Positions 47,188 to 55,281 of a stretch of DNA of 64,000 nucleotides are shown piece after piece; position 1 is the first letter of the stretch; every line of letters starts with the position of its first letter. The position numbers were made by a program, and so were the translations under genes. The notes beneath the pieces are model-generated. The model worked only from the letters and a program-made list of their open reading frames with translations. It made no database searches and was not told the DNA's origin. Origin of the DNA: Gottfriedia endophytica (lineage in GTDB: Bacteria > Bacillota > Bacilli > Bacillales > Bacillaceae_G); assembly GCF_017814275.1 (NCBI RefSeq), contig NZ_JAGIYQ010000003.1:62001-126000 (forward strand). Reading direction: 5' to 3'.

Positions 47188-47217
47188 ATTATACAATATT
47201 CACTAAATTTAGTACAA
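47188..47217 (-). promoter_or_regulatory. Promoter with palindromic operator for the RRNPP-like gene
   Basis: Minus strand: -35 TTGTAC (47212-47217), 18-bp spacer, -10 TATAAT (47188-47193). The 12-bp palindrome ACTAAATTTAGT (47202-47213) overlaps the -35/spacer. Autoregulation by the encoded protein is inferred. Confidence 0.6.
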
Positions 47218-47489
47218 TCAGAAAATTAGTGTTTATTTTGAAGTTTTACTTAAAGATAATGTCAGTAATATATAAAATAAAAAGTTTGGATATCCAGTGT
47301 ACATAAGGATTAAAATGCTATTGATTTGGAAGAAATTAGAAATATAGAAATTTGTCGAAGTTTAACAAAGGAAGAGTGTATTTAACTGCAGTTGAGGAAA
47401 ATACCAAATTTAGATTGTATTCTTTTTTTTTAAACTAAAGTCAAGTGGGAAATAAAAATATTGAAAATTCCTGAAGTTGAGGTGAAATA

Positions 47490-47579
47490 ATGAATTTTGA
47501 AAAAATGCAATATATAATAACAGTTGCAAATGAAATGTCAATATCAAAAGCAGCTGAGAAATTGCGTGTATCTACCTAA
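47490..47579 (+). pseudogene. LysR-type regulator, N-terminal fragment only
   Basis: RBS GAGGTGAAATA, then MNFEKMQYIITVANEMSISKAAEKLRVST and a stop at 47577. This is the first part of a LysR helix-turn-helix; the normal continuation is missing. No further LysR coding is visible downstream. A deletion relic within the island. Confidence 0.8.
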
Positions 47580-47726
47580 TTAATGAGTGTGAACATGCTA
47601 ATTGATTTCGTTCAAATAGTCTAATTAATACTTAAAATTTTCCGTGTATTTTGTGTTCTTTAAATAAGAGCTATTATTAACAAAAATTACCTTTTGTCGA
47701 TATTAAATCATGAAAGGGTGATTAGA

Positions 47727-48557
47727 TTGAAAAAACTACTAATAATGATATCAATATCTTTATCTTTTATATTATTTTTTACACAATTTCCAAATCCAAT
47801 TAAAGCTGGCTATTTTACTCCTGATAATAATAGTGTTAATAGTAAAAATTTAAAAGTTAATATAAATTTTGATAGCGGAGATTCATATGTTGAAGTTCAC
47901 GTATACACTAAGGATGGAAATAGAATAATGGTACCTGTTAAAATAAACAATCCATTTGGAACAGGTGCAGGAACTATGAAATTAGTTTTTAAAACTAGAT
48001 ATTGTGGCGAATATCAATTTCCTACTTTTAAACCTGATGGTACTTCAATGGCTAGTGGTACATATATAAACTTTGAATGTGTAAATTATAGTGCTTCCAA
48101 ACCAATAACTGATCCGAGTAAATTGATTGAAAATTTTAAAACTTATAAAAATATAGATTTTAGGAAGTATGAAGGGGAATGGAGTACTTATCCTGAGCAC
48201 GAACCACTAGTAACAGACATGACTGGTAACAATATTATTCTTGATTTTAAAGATAAAACTCATGCTAATGTTCAAATAGTAAATAGAAAGTATCATAATA
48301 TAGACGGGAGTGATCTTCAGCTGAGTAAATCAAGTATAGGTAATGTTGTTTTTGATGAATCAGGAAAAGCTACATTTATATTTAATGATAGTTTCTCAGG
48401 AGGTAAAGGAGTTGCTATTATTACGTTAAGTAATAACTCAGTGAAATTAAATATATCTTTTCCTATAACATATAAAGAAAATACAAAGAATCTAAAAGCA
48501 AATTTTATAAATGGAATAATGCCTGTAAAATGGTCAAGTTCTCCAAAGTTTTATTAA
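47727..48557 (+). CDS. Secreted protein of unknown function
   Basis: 276 residues from TTG 47727 (MKKLLIMIS), chosen because AAAGGGTGA precedes it and a standard signal peptide results, with likely cleavage after IKA (FPNPIKA/GYFTPDN). Mature part is mostly beta-type with two Cys (RYCGEY, NFECVNY) that could pair. A charged C-terminal half follows (NIILDFKDKTHANVQIVN). No family recognised. Followed by a UUCG-loop terminator. Confidence 0.7.
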   Translation: MKKLLIMISISLSFILFFTQFPNPIKAGYFTPDNNSVNSKNLKVNINFDSGDSYVEVHVYTKDGNRIMVPVKINNPFGTGAGTMKLVFKTRYCGEYQFPTFKPDGTSMASGTYINFECVNYSASKPITDPSKLIENFKTYKNIDFRKYEGEWSTYPEHEPLVTDMTGNNIILDFKDKTHANVQIVNRKYHNIDGSDLQLSKSSIGNVVFDESGKATFIFNDSFSGGKGVAIITLSNNSVKLNISFPITYKENTKNLKANFINGIMPVKWSSSPKFY

Positions 48558-48559
48558 AT

Positions 48560-48583
48560 ACATCTCTTCGGAGGTGTTTTTTT
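48560..48583 (+). terminator. Terminator of the unknown secreted protein gene
   Basis: Stem ACATCTC-TTCG-GAGGTGT followed by a T-run. Confidence 0.85.
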
Positions 48584-49245
48584 ATGAGTGGAGAAGTTAA
48601 ATACTTAAAGCTAGTTTTAGTATGGTCACAAAAATGATCACAAATTTATAATAATACAATGAAATATAAGGTAATTAAAGATAAAAATAAGTTTTAATTT
48701 TCTGTACCAAAATCTATCAATATACACAATAGTATTAATAAGGATATTTTTGACAAATCCTTGACAGGTAGGGGGCGCTTGTTCAAGTCCAGTTAGAATC
48801 ATACGAGAAACCCTTGATTATCAAGGGGATTTTTTTGAAGATTACTTTTACAAGTTATGAAAACTTTATTAGTGACTAATTGGTTACATTGATAAAGATA
48901 TAAATGATTAACTCTATTCACTAATTAGCTGTCTTCACTCTCCTCGTGGAAGTTCCCGTAAAATTTATAGTTTAAAGAGACTGTAAAACACCCAAATTTC
49001 GGGTGTTTTTTATTTTTGAAAAAATCTGATAACTGGGTTGAAGTACACTATTTTCAGTTATAAAATAATTTTAACGAATAGTTCTCTTTTTGTTCGTTAA
49101 ATAGACTGATAAAGAATAAAAAACGGAGACGTTAATGTTATGGAAGAGAGACTATTTAAGGGGTGAGGTGAATCGATTAAGGCAAAGTATTCATTTACAT
49201 GGCTACCCAGTAGATTGAAAAAATGTAATTGTTAAGGAGTTGGAG
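48584..49245. other. Intergenic region carrying att-like copy 2
   Basis: No coding frame. Contains the att-like copy at 48761-48804, its downstream hairpin CCCTTGAT/ATCAAGGG, and a terminator AACACCC-AAATTTC-GGGTGTTTTTT (48984-49011). The rest is AT-rich without recognised signals. Confidence 0.5.
48761..48804 (+). repeat. att-like direct repeat 2 (degenerate)
   Basis: TTGACAGGTAGGGGGCGCTT, then GTTCAAGTCCAGTTAGAATC: the tRNA-Val 3' part with several substitutions, lacking the 5' half of a tRNA. Confidence 0.8.
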
Positions 49246-50508
49246 ATGTTGGATATTATTGCATTAAGACGAGATTTTCACCAGTATCCCGAGGTAGGTT
49301 TTACTGAATTTCGGACTGCTTCCAAGGTAGTAGAAATCCTGACTTCACTAGGATATGACGTCATATATGGAAAAGATGCTTTAGATGGCGACTCTCGCAG
49401 GGGGCTACCGGCTGAAGAAGTGCTTGATGAGGCATTTGTGAGAGCCCTAAGAGATGGAGCCAATGTTGATATTTTGGAAAAAATGAAGGGAGGATATACT
49501 GCAGTCATCGGAATTTTAAAGGGGAAAGAACAAGGCCCTACAGTTGCATTTCGTTTTGACATGGATGCCTTGCCTATCCATGAAAGTATTGATTCTGATC
49601 ATTTTCCGCAAGCAAAAGGCTTCCGTTCGAAATATGAAGGTAATATGCATGCTTGTGCACATGACGGGCATACAGCAATTGGGTTGGGGCTTGCTGAAAA
49701 GCTATCAGATCGAAACTTTTCAGGTACGATAAAATTAATTTTTCAACCTGCTGAAGAAGGAGTACGCGGGGCATATTCAATTGTCCAAAAAGGAATGCTG
49801 GATGATGTAGATTATCTTTTCTGTCATCATCTTGGTACAGGTGTTCCTTTAGGAGAATTTCATGGAGGGGCCTCTGGATTTCTGGCAAGTACAAAGTTAG
49901 CCGTCCATTTTCATGGCATTTCCTCACACGCGGGTGCTTCACCGGAAAAAGGACGGAACGCTTTATTAGGAGCTGCCACCGCCTTGCTGAACATTCATGC
50001 GATCTCACGCTTTAGTTCGGGATCAACCCGTGTCAATGTAGGAGTATTAGAAGGCGGAACGGCCACTAATATTATTCCTCAGCATGCAAAAATGTTAGTT
50101 GAAACACGATCTGTATCAGAAGAAGTTAATGAGGAAGTGGAAAGACGTGTTAAAAAGATTATCGCTCATAGTGCTGAAATGCATGAACTTCAACATGAAA
50201 TTCAAGTGATTGGATCAGCCATTCCAATAGATTGTGATCTTGACCTTGTGACATTAGCTGTAGAAGAAGCAAGAAACATTGAGGGATTTTCCTCATGCAA
50301 AAATTTCGGGGATTCCAATTCAACGGGAAGCGAGGATGCAAGCTTTATGATTCGCCGGGTACAGGAAAACGGGGGAAAAGGAACCTATATGATTATTGGG
50401 ACAGGCATTCCAGCACCCCATCATCATCCAAAGTTTGATATTCAAGAGGAAGTTCTTCCTTGGAGCGTCGAACTTTTAGAACGTATCGCCAGAAGAACAT
50501 TAACATAA
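49246..50508 (+). CDS. M20 amidohydrolase (AbgA/IAA-conjugate hydrolase type)
   Basis: Zinc metallohydrolase of 420 residues removing acyl or amino-acyl groups from conjugates. M20D signatures: FRFDMDALPI, HACAHDGHTAIGLG, LIFQPAEEGVRGA and GISSHAGASPEKGRNAL. The C-terminal HHHPKFD closes the metal site. ATG 49246 is preferred over TTG 49240 because AAGGAG sits 6 bp before it. Base composition is richer in G and C than neighbouring island genes. It is the only gene between att-like copies 2 and 3. Confidence 0.9.
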   Translation: MLDIIALRRDFHQYPEVGFTEFRTASKVVEILTSLGYDVIYGKDALDGDSRRGLPAEEVLDEAFVRALRDGANVDILEKMKGGYTAVIGILKGKEQGPTVAFRFDMDALPIHESIDSDHFPQAKGFRSKYEGNMHACAHDGHTAIGLGLAEKLSDRNFSGTIKLIFQPAEEGVRGAYSIVQKGMLDDVDYLFCHHLGTGVPLGEFHGGASGFLASTKLAVHFHGISSHAGASPEKGRNALLGAATALLNIHAISRFSSGSTRVNVGVLEGGTATNIIPQHAKMLVETRSVSEEVNEEVERRVKKIIAHSAEMHELQHEIQVIGSAIPIDCDLDLVTLAVEEARNIEGFSSCKNFGDSNSTGSEDASFMIRRVQENGGKGTYMIIGTGIPAPHHHPKFDIQEEVLPWSVELLERIARRTLT

Positions 50509-50763
50509 TTCCTCTATATAATAAACAGCTTGTATGCCTAGATTTACAGATAAAGATGGAGATAGACTAAGTGACACATTCCAAAGGATTACTAAAATAA
50601 ATGAGCAGGAGAGAGGCATAGCGATTAAGGGTAGTGAATGTAAATGGGAATGTGCTCAAACTCGTGAGAGTAACAATACATAAAATTCCAACAGCCCATT
50701 GATTTATTGGACTATATTGACCATAAAGATTCAGTATTACTGAATAATCCTCGCACGCTGTAT
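50509..50763. other. Spacer with a 49-codon frame of unknown status
   Basis: ATG 50534 to stop 50681-50683 reads MPRFTDKDGDRLSDTFQRIT and ends TRESNNT. No RBS and no recognised family, so probably a relic or chance frame. Confidence 0.3.
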
Positions 50764-50800
50764 TTGACAGGGTCGCTGGTTCAAGTCCAGTTGGGATCAT
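50764..50800 (+). repeat. att-like direct repeat 3
   Basis: TTGACAGGGTCGCTGGTTCA, then AGTCCAGTTGGGATCAT; an exact tRNA-Val 3' end apart from a 6-7 bp deletion in the variable loop. Followed by the TTCAAACC/GGGTTTGA hairpin. Confidence 0.87.
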
Positions 50801-50889
50801 AAAATTGAGAAGGTTCAAACCATTGTAAATAAGGGTTTGAGCTTTTTTTCTTTAAGTTCCATTTTTTGTCAGTACATTATGCATTGCAC

Positions 50890-51085
50890 AAAAATTTCAC
50901 AAAATCACTTCCGTCCTTATAGTATCAAGGATTCCAAGAGTTCTATTTATTCCATGTTTTCTTTAATATCCATTATCTCCAGAACCTTTCATCAAAACGT
51001 TCCGCGGTATTTTTTGCATTTCTTAGTTTGTGTGAGAGTAAGGATCTAGTGTAGTTCCAAACCTTGAATGATCTAACAATTCCCT
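50890..51085 (-). pseudogene. Second tyrosine integrase 3' remnant
   Basis: The minus strand encodes DHSRFGTTLDPYSHTN, an in-frame stop, then an ERFDERFW tail in a shifted frame. The sequence is homologous to the remnant at 35340-35650, including the noncoding stretch to the att site. Here the nucleophile Tyr is present but the frame is broken. Confidence 0.78.
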
Positions 51086-51219
51086 TATTCCTGACACAAA
51101 GGATTAATAAAAAACTCTCTATCTAGAGATAGAGAGCGTTTCAAAAAAATCAACTTCAAGATAGATGTTATTAAAAAATAAGGGTGATACAATCCTCAAG
51201 TAAACAAATAAACAATGAA

Positions 51220-51262
51220 TTGACAGGGTAGGGCGCTGGTTCAAGTCCAGTTGGGATCATAC
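51220..51262 (+). repeat. att-like direct repeat 4
   Basis: TTGACAGGGTAGGGCGCTGG, then TTCAAGTCCAGTTGGGATCA and TAC. Only two bases shorter than the tRNA-Val 3' part; distal boundary of the island array. Followed by a CTCAATCTC...GGGTTTGAG hairpin. Confidence 0.87.
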
Positions 51263-51386
51263 AGTTTAGCTCAATCTCTTGATGCATAAGGGTTTGAGTT
51301 TTTTCTTTTTTTCTGTAAGTTTCATTTTTTGGTCTGTATTCCTAAATATCAAAATAAAAAAATATAAAAAATTTTATTTTCCTTCG

Positions 51387-51411
51387 AACCTTTTTTATAT
51401 CTCCTTCGTTA
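51387..51411 (+). promoter_or_regulatory. ECF-type promoter of the secreted gene at 51453
   Basis: AACC (51387-51390), 14 bases, TTCGTTA (51405-51411), then TATATGAA two bases later. The same motif with identical spacing precedes the ECF sigma gene at 53567-53591 (minus strand). Confidence 0.72.
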
Positions 51412-51452
51412 CCTTATATGAAACCCAATATTAAACAAGGAGATGTACATTA

Positions 51453-51983
51453 ATGAGAAAAGTTCGATTTACAATTGTTTCTGTTATGTCTTTAATTTCT
51501 ATGCTTTTGTTTGGAGCGGTGGCATTTGCAGCGACTGATTTCACCCAATTCGGATTTCCTAAAGTAATTGCTCAAAAGAAAATTGAAGCAGGAGAATCAG
51601 CTAAGATTAGTCATGGTGGGATTAAAATTGATATTCCAGAAGGAGCGTTTAGTAATGACGTTATTTTTCAAGTGTTAGAAGGGGATAATAAACGCTTCCA
51701 AGCGAATGCTCCCGATGGTGAAACAGTCATTATGAACTTTGCCTTTAGAGTAATAGACTCAAAGACAAATGAAATTATTGCAAAGTTTAACAAACCGGTA
51801 ATATTTAGCTTTAAAGATAAAGATGTTAACGAAGGAAGTATATACTATAATGTAAAGCCAGATGGGAGTATCATGAAGAATTCCGTACCTGCTGAGATTG
51901 AAGGTAGAACATTAACACACGGCAATGGGGGTGCGCCAGTTGGCTGGCTAATTACATCGCCAACAAACAGCATCAAAAAATAA
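51453..51983 (+). CDS. Secreted protein with a ZU5-like beta domain
   Basis: 176 residues: signal peptide (FTIVSVMSLISMLLFGAVAFA/ATDF), then a beta domain of the pattern KISHGGIKIDIPEGAFSNDVIFQVLEG...KPVIFSF, resembling ZU5-type domains. RBS AAGGAGATG precedes the ATG. A motif shared with the sigma-factor operon suggests it belongs to that ECF regulon. Function unknown; an extracytoplasmic stress or surface role is inferred. Confidence 0.75.
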   Translation: MRKVRFTIVSVMSLISMLLFGAVAFAATDFTQFGFPKVIAQKKIEAGESAKISHGGIKIDIPEGAFSNDVIFQVLEGDNKRFQANAPDGETVIMNFAFRVIDSKTNEIIAKFNKPVIFSFKDKDVNEGSIYYNVKPDGSIMKNSVPAEIEGRTLTHGNGGAPVGWLITSPTNSIKK

Positions 51984-52001
51984 ATGAGGTAATAAACTAT
52001 A

Positions 52002-52042
52002 AAAATGCCCGTGATTCTATTCTAGAATCATGGGCATTTCTA
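52002..52042 (+). terminator. Terminator of the ZU5-like gene
   Basis: 17-bp stem AAATGCCCGTGATTCTA/TAGAATCATGGGCATTT; the bcr1-like element is inserted directly after it. Confidence 0.9.
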
Positions 52043-52193
52043 TTTATCCCGCATTAAGCAGTAAGACCCTACTCAAGATTGATAGAGAGGAGAAGAAGAT
52101 AAGTAGGTGCTAACTGCCCGTAAAAGCCCGATTAGTCGGACTAACCATCAGTGTGGATGAAGAAAACGCCCACTGATGGAAGTTTCACTTTAT
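52043..52193 (+). mobile_element. bcr1-like repeat element, copy 2, with TTTAT flanks
   Basis: 141-bp element (52048-52188) between TTTAT (52043-52047) and TTTAT (52189-52193). It shares with copy 1 the segments TATCCCGC, GCAGTAAGAC, AACTGCCCGTAAAAGCCCGA, CTAACCATCAGTGTGG and TTTCACTTTAT. The minus-strand stop codon of the anti-sigma gene (52190-52192) lies within its right TTTAT. Confidence 0.88.
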
Positions 52194-52948
52194 GTGCCTA
52201 GCACTTTTTTTCCACGGGGCTGAGTTCCATTTCCATTTGGCTCAAGTGAAATTCCGATTGCTTCAAACATTGGCTCATTAATATTGAATTGATAAGATAG
52301 GAATCCATTTCCATTTTTATCAACATGAAAAGTTCCAGCACTTCTTCGCTGTCCATCATGGATTAGCCATACTTGATAAGCCTCAGAACCTTTAGTAAGT
52401 GCAAGGCCTTTAAGCTTGAATACAATTTCTTTCCGATTGCCGTTCATGTAAACCCATGCATTTCCTTTTGCTGAATTTACTTTTGGATCGGATGATTTTA
52501 AAGAATAAACTTGAACTATATCGCTTGGGGACAATGTATTTTCCTTTACTTGCTTCAATTCTTTCCGAAGCTGAAGATTATTCCAAATGACACCTCCAAA
52601 AGATAATAGCAATACAGCTGCTGCCAAAACATATTGGAATTTACGAAAAGACCACTTTGTTTTAGACTTTGTCTCGATAGCTTTTTCTAAAGGATCTTTA
52701 TGATTAGAAGAATTGTCGGCTTGAAAAATAAAATTCATTACTTCTTCCTTTAAATCAAAAGGTACTTCTACATCATCCAATTTAAACGGAATCATATTCC
52801 ATGCCACCTCCATCTCTTTCAATTCCAAACAACAAGATGAACAATGTAATAGATGTTTTTCAAATAATTTCATTTCTTCTACTGTAGCTTCTCCGAGCAT
52901 ATAAGAGACTATTTCATTGGAAAATGAACAACTTTGATTAGTAGTCAT
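52190..52948 (-). CDS. Anti-sigma factor with zinc-finger domain (RskA-like)
   Basis: 252 residues, membrane protein holding the partner ECF sigma factor. N-terminal zf-HC2 motif HLLHCSSCC (about residue 31), one membrane segment (YVLAAAVLLLSFGGVIW, about residues 106-122), and an extracytoplasmic RskA-type domain (NAWVYMNGNRKEIVFKLKGL, AYQVWLIHDGQRRSAGTF). It overlaps the sigma gene by 4 bases. The stop codon is supplied by the TTTAT flank of a bcr1-like element, so the last residues may be altered. Confidence 0.9.
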   Translation of the reverse strand: MTTNQSCSFSNEIVSYMLGEATVEEMKLFEKHLLHCSSCCLELKEMEVAWNMIPFKLDDVEVPFDLKEEVMNFIFQADNSSNHKDPLEKAIETKSKTKWSFRKFQYVLAAAVLLLSFGGVIWNNLQLRKELKQVKENTLSPSDIVQVYSLKSSDPKVNSAKGNAWVYMNGNRKEIVFKLKGLALTKGSEAYQVWLIHDGQRRSAGTFHVDKNGNGFLSYQFNINEPMFEAIGISLEPNGNGTQPRGKKVLGT

Positions 52949-53520
52949 TTTTTCATTCCCCCTATCTCTGGTTCCATCCGATTTCTTAATATTTTTAGTG
53001 TCTGATGCAGTCGACTTTTAATCGTGCCTATTGGTTCCTGTTTCATTTCAGCTATTTCGCGAAGTGTATAACCTTCCCAATATAGCCACTGAATTAGCTC
53101 AATTTGATTGTTAGACAAATATTGATAGGCTTGTTCGATCTGTTCTCTAAAAAGCTTTTTTGACAAGATTTCGGCAGGATTATTGGATGAGTGTTCTGGT
53201 AGTTGCTCCAACTGTTCCTGTCCAATTGCAACTATACTTTGCTCCTTTTTTTCCTTCCGATGATGATCAATGATGATATTTCTAGTAATAGTGAGTAGCC
53301 AATTTACAAACTGACCCTTTTCCGAATTATAGACATTCTCAGTAGTCCATATCCTCAGAAATACAGCTTGGATGATTACTTTGGCCTTTTCAGTATCCTT
53401 CGTAGCCTTTAAACTAAACGAGAATACAATTTTAATATAACGATCATATATTTCTTCCAATGCAGGGCGGTGTTTTTCTTTTATTAGTTGCATCAATTCT
53501 GCATCACTCTTTTTCTGCAT
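52945..53520 (-). CDS. ECF-family RNA polymerase sigma factor
   Basis: 191 residues with sigma region 2 (ALEEIYDRYIKIVFSFSLKA, IIQAVFLRIWTTENVY, FVNWLLTITRNIIIDHHRKEKK) and region 4 (IQLIQWLYWEGYTLREIAEM, IGTIKSRLHQTLKILR). First gene of a two-gene operon with its anti-sigma. An RBS GACGAGGAGGG precedes the ATG. Confidence 0.93.
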   Translation of the reverse strand: MQKKSDAELMQLIKEKHRPALEEIYDRYIKIVFSFSLKATKDTEKAKVIIQAVFLRIWTTENVYNSEKGQFVNWLLTITRNIIIDHHRKEKKEQSIVAIGQEQLEQLPEHSSNNPAEILSKKLFREQIEQAYQYLSNNQIELIQWLYWEGYTLREIAEMKQEPIGTIKSRLHQTLKILRNRMEPEIGGMKK

Positions 53521-53566
53521 AAAAAGACAACCCTCCTCGTCAAATTCATTGTTCCTTCATATTTAA

Positions 53567-53591
53567 TAACGAACAAAATAGGAAATCGGTT
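53567..53591 (-). promoter_or_regulatory. Autoregulatory ECF promoter of the sigma operon
   Basis: Minus strand: AACC (53588-53591), 14 bases, TTCGTTA (53567-53573), then AATATGAA. Identical in spacing to the motif at 51387-51411, as expected for a promoter recognised by this sigma factor. Confidence 0.72.
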
Positions 53592-53822
53592 TTTTTTAAA
53601 TTTTGATGATAAACCTAATCTAAAAACCAAGTAATTAATTAAATAAACCTTCTATATACAATAAACAAATTCCTTCTGGAGAACGCTTATCAAAATAATA
53701 TAGGAATGTACAAGTTGAAAAATAACAGTGACTATTTTTTAGCTTTAAGTCACTAAACGACATGACTTCTTAAGGATATATTTAAGTAAGAAAAACAAAT
53801 ACATTAAGTAGAAAGGTGCTAT

Positions 53823-54863
53823 ATGAAAAATAAAAAAAAATCACTTAAGGTTATCGGAGTAGTTTTCGCAATATTACTTATAACACTAATAATAGGACTT
53901 TTTTCTCCCACATGGACACCACATATAAAAGGTAAAAACAGTATTAGTGTATTAGAACAAGTAAAGATAAATGGAAGTAATCACGAAATTATGATACGCG
54001 GCAAAGATAGGAATAATCCAGTTATTATTCTTGTACATGGAGGTCCTGGATGTCCGGAAATACCATATGCCGATAAATACCAAGACTTATTAGAAAATAA
54101 GTTTACGGTTGTTAATTATGATCAAAGAGCTAGTGGAAAATCATATCATTTTTTTGAGGACTATTCTAATCTTTCATCAGACTTATTAGTGAAGGACTTA
54201 CTGGCTATGACGGATTATATATCAAAACGTCTTGGCAAAGAAGAGGTAATACTAATTGGTCATTCTTATGGTACATATATTGCTACGCAAGCTGCCTATA
54301 AAGCTCCTGAAAAATATAAAGCATATATTGGTATTGGACAGATGAGTGATACAGTAGAAATTGAGACTGACAGTTTAAACTATTCTATTAATCAGGCTAA
54401 AAAGGCTGGCAATAAAGAGGATGTTTCATATTTACAAGGGTTAACTGAAAAAATCAAAAATGGTGATATGTTTACCCCACGAAATTATGTAATAAAATAT
54501 GGTGGGGATTCAAGGCTTATTGATAATCCCGATGGTGATAGTCTCAGTATGTTATTCAGTAGCGAGTATAACTTATTAGATGTAATCCGTTATAATTATG
54601 GGTTAGCCTATTCTCAACAGACTTTGTTAAAGGAAGTATTAAAAAATCCATTGCCTAATCTAGTAACAAAACTTAATTTACCATGCTATTTTGTAATGGG
54701 GAAGTATGACTATATGACTTCCTCTAATGCAACAAAAAAATATTTTAATATGATTGAGGATAATCAAAAAGAATTTATTACTTTTGAGAAATCAGCTCAT
54801 TACCCACAATTTGAAGAGAAGGAAAAATTTTATAAATGGATGTCGGATACATTTAGTAATTGA
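53823..54863 (+). CDS. Membrane-anchored alpha/beta hydrolase (proline iminopeptidase-like)
   Basis: 346 residues. N-terminal signal-anchor segment (VIGVVFAILLITLIIGLF) is followed by an alpha/beta hydrolase fold. Oxyanion region VHGGPGCPE (about residue 76), NYDQRASGKSYHF, and nucleophile elbow GHSYGTY (about residue 148). The catalytic His is near the end (FEKSAHYPQFEE). The pattern HGGPG and DQRxxGxS is that of S33 prolyl aminopeptidases. RBS GAAAGGTG before the ATG. Substrate not known. Confidence 0.88.
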   Translation: MKNKKKSLKVIGVVFAILLITLIIGLFSPTWTPHIKGKNSISVLEQVKINGSNHEIMIRGKDRNNPVIILVHGGPGCPEIPYADKYQDLLENKFTVVNYDQRASGKSYHFFEDYSNLSSDLLVKDLLAMTDYISKRLGKEEVILIGHSYGTYIATQAAYKAPEKYKAYIGIGQMSDTVEIETDSLNYSINQAKKAGNKEDVSYLQGLTEKIKNGDMFTPRNYVIKYGGDSRLIDNPDGDSLSMLFSSEYNLLDVIRYNYGLAYSQQTLLKEVLKNPLPNLVTKLNLPCYFVMGKYDYMTSSNATKKYFNMIEDNQKEFITFEKSAHYPQFEEKEKFYKWMSDTFSN

Positions 54864-55281
54864 TTTATTCCAAGTTGAGCATTAAAAAAATGGAAAAAAA
54901 CAGCCTCTTTTCTATAATGCTTGCTTATTATCTACAGTAAGAATTTATAGTCTTCAACGTAATCAAACATAAAGCCTTTTCAACTACTGTTGAAAAGGTT
55001 GTTTTAATTTTTTTGATTATTTTTCAAAAAATCATAGGCAATAAGGTTTGGTTCCACCTGAAAAACAATGAAATTTGGGGGAATTCTGAAGGGAAAAGAA
55101 TGACTGTATTGAACGATTTTTAGGAATATTCCACTATCGAAACGAAGAAGTGTGACGAATATTAAATAAAAATACCTAATAAAGAAGCAAGAAATCATCA
55201 AAATTCCCCCCATTTACAATCATTCTGAAGATTCTGTAAAATTTAGGTGAAAGAGAAATGATAAAGAAGGAGAGAAGAAGT
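54864..55281. other. Intergenic region before the second subtilase
   Basis: Contains the terminator CCTTTTCAAC-TACT-GTTGAAAAGG with T-run (54975-55013) for the hydrolase gene. The remainder is AT-rich leader without a clear sigma-A promoter. Confidence 0.6.

Larger units (their letters stand above)
51086..51452. other. Intergenic region with att-like copy 4 and a terminator
   Basis: A 22-bp perfect palindrome CTCTCTATCTAGAGATAGAG... at 51115-51136 would act as a minus-strand terminator (T-run TTTTTTATT on that strand), although no intact minus gene ends here. The att copy and an ECF-type promoter follow. Confidence 0.55.

Noticed and set aside
48761-51262. Additional tRNA genes
   Set aside because: The three copies contain only the 3' half of tRNA-Val; no D-arm or 5' acceptor strand, so they are att-type fragments.
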